Assembly: GCF_013385985.1 (NCBI RefSeq)
Contig: NZ_JACAOY010000010.1
Span: 124,001 to 188,000 of the forward strand
Direction of reading: 5' to 3'
Length of the DNA stretch: 64,000 nt
DNA from: Pseudomonas sp. B6002
GTDB lineage: Bacteria > Pseudomonadota > Gammaproteobacteria > Pseudomonadales > Pseudomonadaceae
Positions within the stretch are counted from its first letter, which is position 1. Each line of letters opens with the position of its first letter. Position numbers and translations under genes: made by a program. Shown here piece by piece: positions 1-8,872 of this stretch. The notes under the pieces were generated by a model, which was not told the origin of the DNA, did not search any database, and saw only the letters and a program-made list of their open reading frames with translations.

Positions 1-737
<737 letters not shown>

Positions 738-911
738 CGCGTCTCTCCCAGCCTTTCGTATTGTTGAGGCCCTCGCAGGGCCCTTTGATGCGATGGTAGG
801 GCTGGTGCAGACAGGTCAAATGCCTACGCACGCCACGCAAAGGTGCGTTTACGACATTCATTGAGCGGCGCAGAACAAATGTGAGAATGGGCCTGTATGG
901 GCGCTGGCTTT

Positions 912-998
912 TGTGGGAGCTGGCTTGCCTGCGATGGCATCACCACCGTTTAGCTGAGAGACCGAGGTGTCTGCATCGCAGGCAAGCCAGCTCCCACA
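912..998. repeat. REP pair (inverted)
   Basis: Two inverted arms, TGTGGGAGCTGGCTTGCCTG and its complement, flank about 40 nt between glyA and the TraX-like gene. It is a typical fluorescent-pseudomonad REP doublet that can fold into a hairpin. Confidence 0.9.
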
Positions 999-1018
999 CA
1001 AGCCCGCCCCACAGGGGG

Positions 1019-1747
1019 TTAGGCGATGATCTGGCGGACGAGTAACAGCAGCAGGAAATGCAGGGGATAGAGGACATAAGCCCAACGCCGCATGGCCGGT
1101 GGCGAGACGTTTTTGGCACGTCGCAACAGAAACAGACCAGCCAATGGCGCAATCAGACATGCCGCCAACCCCATCAATGCGACCGGCGTGCCGCTCTCGA
1201 GCAAAATCTGCCATTGATTGGCGGCCACGCAAACCACCCCCGGCAGCAGGTTGAAATACCAGGCACGACGAAACACCAACAGCATCGCCAACGGCAACAA
1301 CACACCGAAAAAACCGAACATCAACTGCGCGGAAAACACAGCGGCAATCATGACGGCAATCAGCGCCAATCCTCGATCAAAAAGCGTCTTCTGCTGCCAT
1401 CCTCGGGCAACCAGCAGGCCCAGCGCCAAGGTCGGCAATACGTTCAACGTATCGGCATCGTCGATAAACAGGCGGTATGGCACTTCACTGATCGCGCTGA
1501 ACAGCAACAGCCACCCCAGGTAGCGCCATTGACCGGTCACGGGTGCATTTCGTGCGCGGTGCAGATTCGCTGCAATCGCCAGGCAAAACCACGGAAACGC
1601 CAGGCGCCCCGGCACGTACAGGCCATCCAGGCTCAAGCCGACATACCGCAGGTGGTCCAGCACCATGCACAGCAGGGCCAGCCACTTGAGCAAATCCAAA
1701 GCGCCATCACGGACGCGTCCGACAGGAATCGTTTCAGTACCGTGCAT
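1019..1747 (-). CDS. TraX-family membrane protein
   Basis: This 242-aa polytopic membrane protein resembles the TraX family, which includes the F-plasmid pilin acetylase and many chromosomal relatives. The N-terminal core DLLKWLALLCMVLDHLRY with its DH pair is the family hallmark, followed by about seven to eight hydrophobic helices. I chose the ATG at 1747 because a GGGG run precedes it closely; an ATG seven codons upstream has no ribosome-binding site. No conjugation genes are nearby, so a role in acetylating an envelope component is inference only. It diverges from ltaE. Confidence 0.8.
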   Translation of the reverse strand: MHGTETIPVGRVRDGALDLLKWLALLCMVLDHLRYVGLSLDGLYVPGRLAFPWFCLAIAANLHRARNAPVTGQWRYLGWLLLFSAISEVPYRLFIDDADTLNVLPTLALGLLVARGWQQKTLFDRGLALIAVMIAAVFSAQLMFGFFGVLLPLAMLLVFRRAWYFNLLPGVVCVAANQWQILLESGTPVALMGLAACLIAPLAGLFLLRRAKNVSPPAMRRWAYVLYPLHFLLLLLVRQIIA

Positions 1748-1837
1748 AATTCCCCAGTTACTTTGCATTTACAGAGCGTGCGCACCCGCGACAATCTTGG
1801 TTACAGTGCGCACCAACATCGACCACAGGAATGGGCC

Positions 1838-2878
1838 ATGACCGACAAGAGCCAACAATTTGCCAGCGACAACTATTCCGGCATCTGCCCGGAAGCCTGG
1901 GCCGCCATGGAACAAGCCAACCAGGGCCATCAGCGTGCCTATGGCGACGATGAATGGACCCACCGCGCCGCCGACGGTTTCCGCAACCTGTTTGAAACCG
2001 ACTGCGAAGTGTTCTTCGCCTTCAACGGCACCGCCGCCAACTCCCTGGCGCTGTCGTCCTTGTGCCAGAGCTACCATAGCGTGATTTGCTCGGAAACCGC
2101 CCACGTCGAAACCGACGAATGCGGCGCGCCGGAGTTTTTCTCCAACGGCTCCAAGCTGCTCACCGCCCGCACTGAAAACGGCAAGCTGACCCCGGAATCG
2201 ATCCGCGAGATCGCCCTCAAGCGCCAGGACATCCACTACCCGAAACCCCGCGTAGTGACCCTGACCCAGGCCACCGAAGTGGGCAGCGTGTACACCCCGG
2301 AAGAAATTCGCGCCATCAGCGTCACCTGCAAGGAGCTGGGCCTGAACCTGCACATGGACGGCGCGCGCTTCTCCAACGCCTGCGCATTCCTTGGCTGCTC
2401 GCCAGCGGACCTGACCTGGAAAGCCGGCGTCGACGTGCTGTGCTTTGGCGGTACCAAGAACGGCATGGCCGTGGGCGAGGCGATCCTGTTCTTCAACCAC
2501 AAGCTGGCTGAAGACTTCGATTACCGCTGCAAACAGGCCGGCCAACTGGCCTCGAAAATGCGCTTCCTCTCGGCCCCGTGGGTGGGCTTGCTGGAAAACG
2601 ACGCCTGGCTCAAACACGCACGCCACGCCAACCATTGCGCGCAGCTGCTGAGCAGCCTGGTGGCGGATATCCCTGGCGTGGAATTGATGTTCCCGGTGCA
2701 GGCCAACGGCGTGTTCCTGCAGCTGTCGGAACCCGCCATCGCGGCGCTGACAGCCAAGGGCTGGCGCTTCTACACCTTCATCGGTAAAGGCGGCGCACGG
2801 TTCATGTGTGCGTGGGATACCGAGGAAGAGCGTGTAAGAGAACTGGCGGCGGATATTCGGGAAGTGATGGGCGCCTGA
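1838..2878 (+). CDS. ltaE: Low-specificity L-threonine aldolase
   Basis: This PLP-dependent fold-type I enzyme of 346 residues cleaves L-threonine and allo-threonine to glycine and acetaldehyde. The start MTDKSQQFASDNYSGICPEA fits the family. DGARFSNA and the PLP-lysine segment CFGGTKNGMAVGEA are clearly visible. The reading frame stays open upstream, but the residues there look like an antisense shadow of the TraX-like gene. Its position between glyA and gbcB suggests a share in glycine/serine metabolism. Confidence 0.93.
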   Translation: MTDKSQQFASDNYSGICPEAWAAMEQANQGHQRAYGDDEWTHRAADGFRNLFETDCEVFFAFNGTAANSLALSSLCQSYHSVICSETAHVETDECGAPEFFSNGSKLLTARTENGKLTPESIREIALKRQDIHYPKPRVVTLTQATEVGSVYTPEEIRAISVTCKELGLNLHMDGARFSNACAFLGCSPADLTWKAGVDVLCFGGTKNGMAVGEAILFFNHKLAEDFDYRCKQAGQLASKMRFLSAPWVGLLENDAWLKHARHANHCAQLLSSLVADIPGVELMFPVQANGVFLQLSEPAIAALTAKGWRFYTFIGKGGARFMCAWDTEEERVRELAADIREVMGA

Positions 2879-2955
2879 TACTGGCGCAGTGCCGAGTCTG
2901 TTATTTGATATTTCTGACAGCAGCACGCTGCATTTTCATTGTCTAGCCTCTTGGA

Positions 2956-2997
2956 ACCCGGAAGGAAAACGCCGCTGCAGCGGCTCTCCTTTCGGGT
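2956..2997. other. Strong imperfect palindrome / stem-loop
   Basis: Outer arms ACCCGGAAGGA and TCCTTTCGGGT pair over 11 bp with one G-U. They enclose a perfect inner palindrome GCCGCTGCAGCGGC at 2971-2984. No T-tract follows, so it is not a classic terminator. It may be a structured leader of the small gene at 3053 or an mRNA-end stabiliser for ltaE. It does not match the REP arms used elsewhere. Confidence 0.6.
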
Positions 2998-3052
2998 ACG
3001 ACAACCTGCCGAATGATCGGCCGGAAATGGACATCCAATAGAGAGCTAAGCC

Positions 3053-3253
3053 ATGGAATATCAGAGCATCGGCAACACCCTGGAAAGCGACGGCAGCGTC
3101 AGCACCACCGTTATTGACTGGGATGAGTTCCGCAAATACGCAAAAGTCGGCGACACCATCCGCGAGCCATCAAGGACGTTGCGGATCTACGATAAAGTCT
3201 ATGAATTGACAGCATCAGGTCAGCATTTCGTCGTACACATCTACGCCCAATAA
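3053..3253 (+). CDS. Small protein of unknown function (66 aa)
   Basis: The product is a soluble 66-residue polypeptide beginning MEYQSIGNTLESDGSVSTTV and ending VVHIYAQ. I do not recognise a family. GAGAGC lies about 10 nt before the ATG and serves as a plausible ribosome-binding site. Acidic and aliphatic residues alternate as in a small alpha/beta fold, and there is no signal peptide or membrane segment. It follows a strong stem-loop and converges with gbcB. Codon use resembles its neighbours, so a real conserved gene is likely. Confidence 0.6.
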   Translation: MEYQSIGNTLESDGSVSTTVIDWDEFRKYAKVGDTIREPSRTLRIYDKVYELTASGQHFVVHIYAQ

Positions 3254-3264
3254 CCACCCCCCCA

Positions 3265-3330
3265 TGTGGGAGCTGGCTTGCCTGCGATGGCGTCCTCATG
3301 ATCGCCATCGCTGGCAAGCCGGCTCCTACA
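3265..3330. repeat. REP pair with mixed arms
   Basis: One arm is TGTGGGAGCTGGCTTGCCTG. The opposite arm is of the CTGGCAAGCCGGCTCCTACA type. It lies between the 3' ends of the convergent 66-aa gene and gbcB. Confidence 0.85.
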
Positions 3331-3347
3331 GGGGGCGGTGCAAGCCT

Positions 3348-4448
3348 TTAGAATTCGATGCGCACGTCGCCTTTCGGCACGCTGCAGCACGACAGGATGT
3401 AGCCCTCGGCTTCGTCTTCCTCGGTGATCCCGCCGTTGTGGTCCATCTCGACCTCGCCCCCCAGCTTCATCACCTTGCACGTGCCGCAGATGCCCATGCC
3501 GCAGGCTTTTGGAATCAACAGGCCAAGCTTGGCCGCCGCCGCATGCACGGTTTCGCCCGGGGCCACACGAATGCTTTTGCCCGAGGCAATGAATTCCACC
3601 TGGTGCAGATCCGCCAGGTCGATTTCCGGCGCGTCGGCGGCTTGTTCGGCTTGTTCGACTGCATCGGCACGGGCTTCCGGTGGCGTGGCACCGAAGGATT
3701 CCTCGTGATAACGCGTCATGTCGAACCCGGCCACTTCCAGCAGGCGCTTCACCGCGTTCATGTAGGGCGTAGGCCCGCAGCAGAACACTTCGCGCTCCAG
3801 GAAGTCCGGCACCATCAGTTCGAGCATCTTGTGGTTCAGGTAACCGCGATAACCGGCCCACGGCTCACCCAACCCGTGTTTCTCACAGATCAGGTGCAGG
3901 CTGAAGTTATCAATCCGCGACGCCATGTGCTCCAGCTCGCGGTGGTAAATGATGTCTTTGGGGGAACGGGCGCTGTGGATAAACGTCATGTCGACATTGG
4001 CGTTGGTGTCGTAAAACCAGCGCGCCATGGACATAACCGGCGTGATACCCACGCCGCCGCTGAGGTACAGCACTTTGGGGCTCGGGAAGTCGATGGCATT
4101 GAACAGGCCCACCGGCCCGTGCACCGCCAGCTCCTGGCCTTCATGCAGCGTGTCATGCAGCCAGTTGGACACCTTGCCGCCCGGCACACGCTTGATGGTC
4201 ACCGAGAAGCTGTAAGGCACCGACGGCGAGCTGGAAATGGTGTAGGAACGCATGATCGGCTGGCCTTCGATTTCCAGCTCCAGGGTGACGAACTGCCCCG
4301 GCTTGAAAAAGAACAGGATCGGCTGGTCGGCCATAAAGCAGAAGGTGCGCACGTCCCAGGTTTCCTGGATGACTTTGACGCAACGGACAATGTGCCGACC
4401 ATTGGCCCAGGTCTGGGTGGTTACCGGATTCAGGAAATTATTGGACAT
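3348..4448 (-). CDS. gbcB: Glycine betaine demethylase, reductase subunit
   Basis: GbcB passes electrons from NAD(P)H to the Rieske oxygenase GbcA for demethylation of glycine betaine to dimethylglycine and formaldehyde. The order is an FAD-binding barrel (RSYTISSSP), a ferredoxin-reductase NAD domain (YLSGGVGITPVMSM) and a C-terminal plant-type [2Fe-2S] ferredoxin (CGMGICGTC plus a later CC). The start at 4448 gives MSNNFLNPVTTQTW and 366 residues, with GGAG eight bases upstream. An in-frame ATG seven codons earlier is less likely. It is divergent from gbcA, and the shared 280-bp gap should hold the GbdR-dependent promoters. Confidence 0.95.
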   Translation of the reverse strand: MSNNFLNPVTTQTWANGRHIVRCVKVIQETWDVRTFCFMADQPILFFFKPGQFVTLELEIEGQPIMRSYTISSSPSVPYSFSVTIKRVPGGKVSNWLHDTLHEGQELAVHGPVGLFNAIDFPSPKVLYLSGGVGITPVMSMARWFYDTNANVDMTFIHSARSPKDIIYHRELEHMASRIDNFSLHLICEKHGLGEPWAGYRGYLNHKMLELMVPDFLEREVFCCGPTPYMNAVKRLLEVAGFDMTRYHEESFGATPPEARADAVEQAEQAADAPEIDLADLHQVEFIASGKSIRVAPGETVHAAAAKLGLLIPKACGMGICGTCKVMKLGGEVEMDHNGGITEEDEAEGYILSCCSVPKGDVRIEF

Positions 4449-4728
4449 GTTGTTCTCCACCGCCGACATCGGCCTTATGGTGGCGATTCTGCGTAACGCC
4501 AGAACCACCCATTTACCTATCTGCGACATTCACATACTTATCGCGACCAGCCCCCAACGACCTAGGGTTGCGCGTCGGGAACAGATTGGGCCATGTCGCC
4601 CATGGATAAGGTTCGGCCCATCGGCGGCCCCACACTCGCTCCCAACAACGACGCTTTCTTTACGCCTTGCTGCACACCTGATTAGCCACTTATCTCGGCC
4701 ACACAGAATGGCCATGAGGACCTACACG
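4449..4728. promoter_or_regulatory. Divergent gbcB/gbcA promoter region
   Basis: This 280-bp gap separates the divergent starts of the two betaine demethylase subunits, so both promoters must lie here. Control by the AraC-family activator GbdR is established for this gene pair in P. aeruginosa. I could not assign exact binding half-sites by eye. Confidence 0.6.
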
Positions 4729-6024
4729 ATGGACGTCACCGCAACCTTAAGCTTGGGCGATCCGCTGGAACCCGCACGCAAGGCCACCGCGCAAATGCTG
4801 CAAGAGCGCGAGCGCACCTTTTCGCTGCCACAGCCGTTCTACTCTGATGAGCGGTTGTTTGATATCGACATGCAGGAGATCTTCCAGAAAGAGTGGCTGA
4901 TCGCCGGCATGACCTGCGAAATCCCCACCAAGGGCAACTACCTGACCCTGCAAGTGGGCAAGAACCCGATCATCGTGATCCGTGGCGCCGAAGGCGTGGT
5001 ACATGCGTTCCACAACGTCTGCCGCCACCGTGGTTCGCGCTTGTGCACCAGCGACAAGGGCAAGGTCGCCAAACTCGTGTGCCACTACCACCAGTGGACC
5101 TACGAGCTGGACGGTCGCCTGCTGTTCGCCGGCACCGAGATGGGCGCCGACTTCGACATGAAGCAATACGGCCTGAAGCCGGTGAACGTGAAAACCGCCG
5201 GCGGCTACATCTTCATCAGCCTGTCGGAGAACCCGCCGGCCATCGATGACTTCCTGTCGACGCTCACCCACTACATGGAACCGTACGACATGGAAAACAC
5301 CAAGGTGGCGGTGCAAACCACCTTGATGGAAAAAGCCAACTGGAAACTGGTGCTGGAAAACAACCGCGAGTGCTACCACTGCAACGCGTCGCACCCGGAG
5401 CTGCTGAAAACCCTGCTGGAATGGGACGACGTCACCGATCCGCGTGCCGACCAGGCCTTCAAGGACCACGTCGCCGCCTCCGCCGCTGCCTGGGATGCCG
5501 AGAAGATCCCTTACGCCCACGCCAGCTTCGGCCTGCGTAACCGCATCGTGCGCATGCCGCTGCTCAAGGGCACCGTGTCGATGACCATGGACGGCAAGCA
5601 AGGCTGCGCCAAGCTGATGGGCCGCATCAAGAACCCGGACCTGGGCTCGATGCGCATCCTGCACCTGCCCCACTCCTGGAACCACTGCATGGGCGACCAC
5701 ATCATTGTGTTCACCGTGTGGCCGATCAGCGCCCAGGAAACCATGGTCACCACCAAGTGGATCGTGCACAAGGACGCGGTGGAAGGCGTGGACTACGACC
5801 CGGCGCGCATGCGCGAAGTGTGGGACGCCACCAACGACCAGGACCGTCGCCTGGCCGAAGAAAACCAGCGCGGCATCAACTCCACCGCCTATCAGCCTGG
5901 CCCGTACTCCAAGACTTACGAGTTCGGCGTGGTGAACTTCGTGGACTGGTACAGCGAGCGCATGCTCAGCAACCTGGGGGCGGCGCCAGCGCCTTACCTC
6001 AAGGGTGTGGCAGTACACGAGTAA
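4729..6024 (+). CDS. gbcA: Glycine betaine demethylase, Rieske oxygenase subunit
   Basis: GbcA is the 431-aa terminal oxygenase that removes a methyl group from glycine betaine. Rieske [2Fe-2S] ligands are C98, H100, C118 and H121 (CRH ... CHYH). The mononuclear iron site is marked by NNRECYHCNASHPE, with a catalytic Asp expected further on. I chose the ATG at 4729 (MDVTATLSLGDPLEP) because ATGAGGA lies just upstream; a start six codons earlier is possible. The partner reductase GbcB is divergently transcribed. Confidence 0.95.
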   Translation: MDVTATLSLGDPLEPARKATAQMLQERERTFSLPQPFYSDERLFDIDMQEIFQKEWLIAGMTCEIPTKGNYLTLQVGKNPIIVIRGAEGVVHAFHNVCRHRGSRLCTSDKGKVAKLVCHYHQWTYELDGRLLFAGTEMGADFDMKQYGLKPVNVKTAGGYIFISLSENPPAIDDFLSTLTHYMEPYDMENTKVAVQTTLMEKANWKLVLENNRECYHCNASHPELLKTLLEWDDVTDPRADQAFKDHVAASAAAWDAEKIPYAHASFGLRNRIVRMPLLKGTVSMTMDGKQGCAKLMGRIKNPDLGSMRILHLPHSWNHCMGDHIIVFTVWPISAQETMVTTKWIVHKDAVEGVDYDPARMREVWDATNDQDRRLAEENQRGINSTAYQPGPYSKTYEFGVVNFVDWYSERMLSNLGAAPAPYLKGVAVHE

Positions 6025-6045
6025 CAGAGCCCACAAAGACCAAAC

Positions 6046-6117
6046 TGTGGGAGCTGGCTTGCCTGCGATAGCGGCGGTGAATTCACTGCACTCATCGCAG
6101 GCAAGCCAGCTCCCACA
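6046..6117. repeat. REP pair (inverted)
   Basis: Arms TGTGGGAGCTGGCTTGCCTG and the complement flank a short AT-richer loop just after the gbcA stop codon. Confidence 0.9.
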
Positions 6118-6164
6118 TTTGCATCTGCACAGTGTTCAAAATTTGATCAAACCTCTTGAAACCC

Positions 6165-6745
6165 TTTAACGCCCTGCCCTCCAGCCGTTACCCAACAACT
6201 TATCCACAAAGCCACCCACAGCAATTGTGGGCAACTGCGCCATTCACCTGAATTTAATTGAAGAAAATCCGTGACTTATTCAACTCATGGGTTTCAGCAT
6301 GCATTGCTCACTTATTGATCAAAAACCTACAAACCCCGTAGATAGAGGCCTGTAGCAGTACGCAAACACCTTATCCACAGAGCCACCAACAGAGATTGGG
6401 TGTAACTTCAAAAACGTTGTGGAAAACCCTATCAAACCGTCATGAACCGGGGGTTTTCACGGTTTCACAGTAAAATTGGTCATTTTTTACCCAAGTCTGT
6501 GTAAGCCACGTTTTATAAGGCCCTCAGCCGATAGCGAACATCTTATCCACAGAAGCGCCAACAGACTTTGGGGGCAAGTCTGTGTGTAAACGCGGTTTCA
6601 CACAGGGAAAAAACCCAGGAAAAACCGCCAGTTAGCCTGGTTGTTTTTCGTGCAGGGGGCTGGAGGGCTTGATTTGCAAGGGGTGTGGACAGCCGCGAAC
6701 AGGTTATCCACAGACGGGTCAACAGGGATTGTGGGTAATCTAGCG
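6165..6745. repeat. Degenerate ~170-bp repeats with DnaA-box motifs
   Basis: TTATCCACA, the consensus DnaA box, occurs four times in the same orientation at 6200, 6371, 6543 and 6704, spaced 171, 172 and 161 bp apart. Each is followed by a related tail (roughly GAGCCACCAACAG, then TTGTGGG), and the last three are preceded by CG(A/C)A(A/C)A. A fifth, inverted relaxed box (TGTGGAAAA) sits at 6418-6426. The 846-bp gap between gbcA and etfB holds no credible gene. The array looks like a DnaA-titration or DnaA-regulated site; this is inference. Confidence 0.65.
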
Positions 6746-6762
6746 AACACCGTAAAAACAAA

Positions 6763-6851
6763 TGTGGGAGCGGGCTTGCCCGCGAAGGCGGTGGGTCAGT
6801 CAACGCTTGTATCGAAGACCTACCGCCATCGCCGGCAAGCCGGCTCCTACA
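6763..6851. repeat. REP pair with mixed arms
   Basis: A TGTGGGAGCGGGCTTGCCCG arm faces a CGCCGGCAAGCCGGCTCCTA arm. It lies between the DnaA-box array and the 3' end of etfB. Confidence 0.85.
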
Positions 6852-6870
6852 AGGCTTGGGGGTGGCTGGG

Positions 6871-7641
6871 TTAGCGTACGACGCCTTCTTCAACCAGCAG
6901 CTTGAGGATGGCTTCGGCACCCGCCTCCGGGCTGAGGCCCTTGAGCACTTGCCCGCCGCCGCCACTGGCCTTGGCCGTCGCGGCTTTCATCCGATCGGCA
7001 CCGCTCTTGGCCTTGATCACCTTGAGGCGCTTGGGCCGAGGTTTGGCCGGTTGCAGCACGGCGCCTGTGAATAACTCGTCCTCCTCCACCTCGACCTCAT
7101 GGGCTGCCAGCTCGCCGCGTTGCGCGGGGCCGTAGGCACTTTGCCGGGGCTTGGGCGCCGCGTTATCCACCGTGGCCAGGAAGGGCAAGCGCACCTTCAA
7201 GCGGCGCCGCTGGCCACGCGGCAAGGCTTGCAGCACATGGGCCACGCCGCCGTCGATGGACTCCACTTGCGCCAGCCCGACGATCAACGGCCAGCCCAAT
7301 TGTTCGGCAAGCAGGAACGGCAGCATGCCCGAACCTTCGCCGGTTTCCGCCTGACTGCCGGCGAGCACCACCTGGGCACCTGCCTCGCGCAGGTAGTCGC
7401 TGAGCACCGGCAAGGCATCGCTGCCCGCCGGTTGCTCCAATACCTGCAGTTGGGGCAACCCCATGCCCAGGTAGCTGCGCAGGGTCGGCTCGTTGATGTT
7501 GCCAGCATGCAGCACCTGCAACTTATCCCCAGCCATTTGCAGGCCCAGTTCGACGGCGCGCGCATCCTGCTCGGCACGGCGCGGGCGCCCCGAAGTGGGG
7601 TGGGCGCCGATGGACACCAGGCTGATTACATTCGTGGTCAT
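6871..7641 (-). CDS. etfB: Electron transfer flavoprotein, beta subunit (dimethylglycine-linked)
   Basis: This 256-aa ETF-beta subunit pairs with the adjacent alpha subunit to accept electrons from a flavoprotein dehydrogenase and pass them to the respiratory chain. The N-terminal VSIGAHPTSGRPRRAEQDA and the VLAGSQAETGEGSGMLPFLL segment are ETF-beta features. The start at 7641 has AAGGAG eight bases upstream; an earlier in-frame start would sit inside etfA. The C-terminus is extended and basic (KPRPKRLKVIKAK). Position directly after dgcB and etfA makes it the likely dedicated acceptor for DgcAB. Confidence 0.9.
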   Translation of the reverse strand: MTTNVISLVSIGAHPTSGRPRRAEQDARAVELGLQMAGDKLQVLHAGNINEPTLRSYLGMGLPQLQVLEQPAGSDALPVLSDYLREAGAQVVLAGSQAETGEGSGMLPFLLAEQLGWPLIVGLAQVESIDGGVAHVLQALPRGQRRRLKVRLPFLATVDNAAPKPRQSAYGPAQRGELAAHEVEVEEDELFTGAVLQPAKPRPKRLKVIKAKSGADRMKAATAKASGGGGQVLKGLSPEAGAEAILKLLVEEGVVR

Positions 7642-7651
7642 GGCCAACTCC

Positions 7652-8872
7652 TTAAGCTGCATCGCGCTTGGCGCCGTTGCGGTAGGCCTCGACCGCTGCG
7701 ATCAAGGCGTGCAGGATCGCGGCGCTTTCGCCAATCACCGACAGGTCGGCACGCTTGATCATGTCGCAGCCCGGGTCCAGGTTGATCGCCACCACCTTGT
7801 CGCAGGCACCAATGCCCTGCAGGTGCTGGATCGCGCCGGAAATGCCCACCGCCACATACACCCGTGCCGTGACCCAGGTGCCGCTGGCGCCGACCTGACG
7901 ATCACGCGCCATGAAGCCGTCGTCCACCGCCACCCGCGAAGCGCCTTCGGTGGCGCCCAGTGCAGCGGCGGTCTGGTGGAACAGCGCCCAGTCCTTCACG
8001 CCGTTGCCGCCAGAGAAAATGAATTCCGCCTCGGCCATGGGAATCGCCGCCGGGTCCACCGCCACTGCGCCGAGGTCTTCGATACGCGGCAGGCTGCGGG
8101 CCAGGGGTGTGGATAACTCTACGGGCAAGGCTTCGTGACGGGTTTCGCTGACCGGATCGGCGCACTCGGCAGCCGCCAGGATCAGGCGCGGCAGAGGGCG
8201 GGCCAAGTCTTCCTGGCCAGCGCCGGCGCGGCCAATGCACTCGTTGCCCTTGATCTGCCAGACACGGGTGGCCGGGCGTTCCTTGAGGCTGGCGGCAAAC
8301 CGTCGGCCCAATTCGCCCCCGCCACTGCGGCTGTCGGGCAGCAGCCAGTGACGCGGGTTGAATTGGTTATCCACAGCCCGCAGGCCCTGGACACGTTGTT
8401 CCGGTGAATAACCGTCGAATGCGTGACCTTCCAACACCAGCAGGCGGTCGACGCCGGCTGCGGCAAACGCGCTTTCCTTGTGCTCGCCAAACACCACCGC
8501 CAGCACGGCGCCGTCGCTGCCGGCCAACTGCCGCGCCAGGCCGAGCAAGTCGCGGTCGTGGCTGCTCAGGCGGCCGCCGACCATGTCCGGCACCACGTTG
8601 ATGTAGAACGCAGGCGTTGGCACCTGGTGCAACGGCAACTGCACTTCCACCGCCACCGTGCGCTTGGCCGCGCCACCCTGTTGGGCGCCGCTGCGGTCGA
8701 TGCGCTTGATGCCGTTGGGGCCGATAAAACCGACGCCATGTACATGCTTGCGGATGACGCCGTTGGGCCCCATCCAGCTGTGTTGCACCGGCTGCATCGC
8801 CGCATGCAGCGGGTGCAGGCGGTTACGGGCGATCCATTCGGCCCGGGGGTCGCGGCGGATAATGTCGCTCAT
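7652..8872 (-). CDS. etfA: Electron transfer flavoprotein, alpha subunit (dimethylglycine-linked)
   Basis: The 406-aa alpha subunit binds FAD through its C-terminal domain, seen in RQVGASGTWVTARVYVAVGI, AIQHLQGIGACDKVVAIN and DPGCDMIKRADLSVIG. The N-terminus has a long variable extension (about 100 residues, MSDIIRRDPRAEWIARNRLH) typical of the betaine-cluster ETF rather than housekeeping EtfA. Its stop overlaps the dgcB start region by about one codon, and etfB follows at once, so dgcA-dgcB-etfA-etfB probably form one operon. Confidence 0.92.
   Translation of the reverse strand: MSDIIRRDPRAEWIARNRLHPLHAAMQPVQHSWMGPNGVIRKHVHGVGFIGPNGIKRIDRSGAQQGGAAKRTVAVEVQLPLHQVPTPAFYINVVPDMVGGRLSSHDRDLLGLARQLAGSDGAVLAVVFGEHKESAFAAAGVDRLLVLEGHAFDGYSPEQRVQGLRAVDNQFNPRHWLLPDSRSGGGELGRRFAASLKERPATRVWQIKGNECIGRAGAGQEDLARPLPRLILAAAECADPVSETRHEALPVELSTPLARSLPRIEDLGAVAVDPAAIPMAEAEFIFSGGNGVKDWALFHQTAAALGATEGASRVAVDDGFMARDRQVGASGTWVTARVYVAVGISGAIQHLQGIGACDKVVAINLDPGCDMIKRADLSVIGESAAILHALIAAVEAYRNGAKRDAA

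Noticed and set aside
1019-2878. Extended frame fused upstream of ltaE
   Set aside because: The upstream part is the antisense shadow of the TraX-like gene. The ltaE ATG at 1838 fits the family length.
6543-6965. Leftward 140-codon frame in the DnaA-box region
   Set aside because: It runs through the box repeats and a REP pair and into etfB. Its sequence is low-complexity and REP-encoded.
8367-8375. DnaA-box sequence inside etfA, with others at 8108-8116 and in cdhR at 17636-17644
   Set aside because: These are isolated copies within coding sequence and not part of the spaced array.
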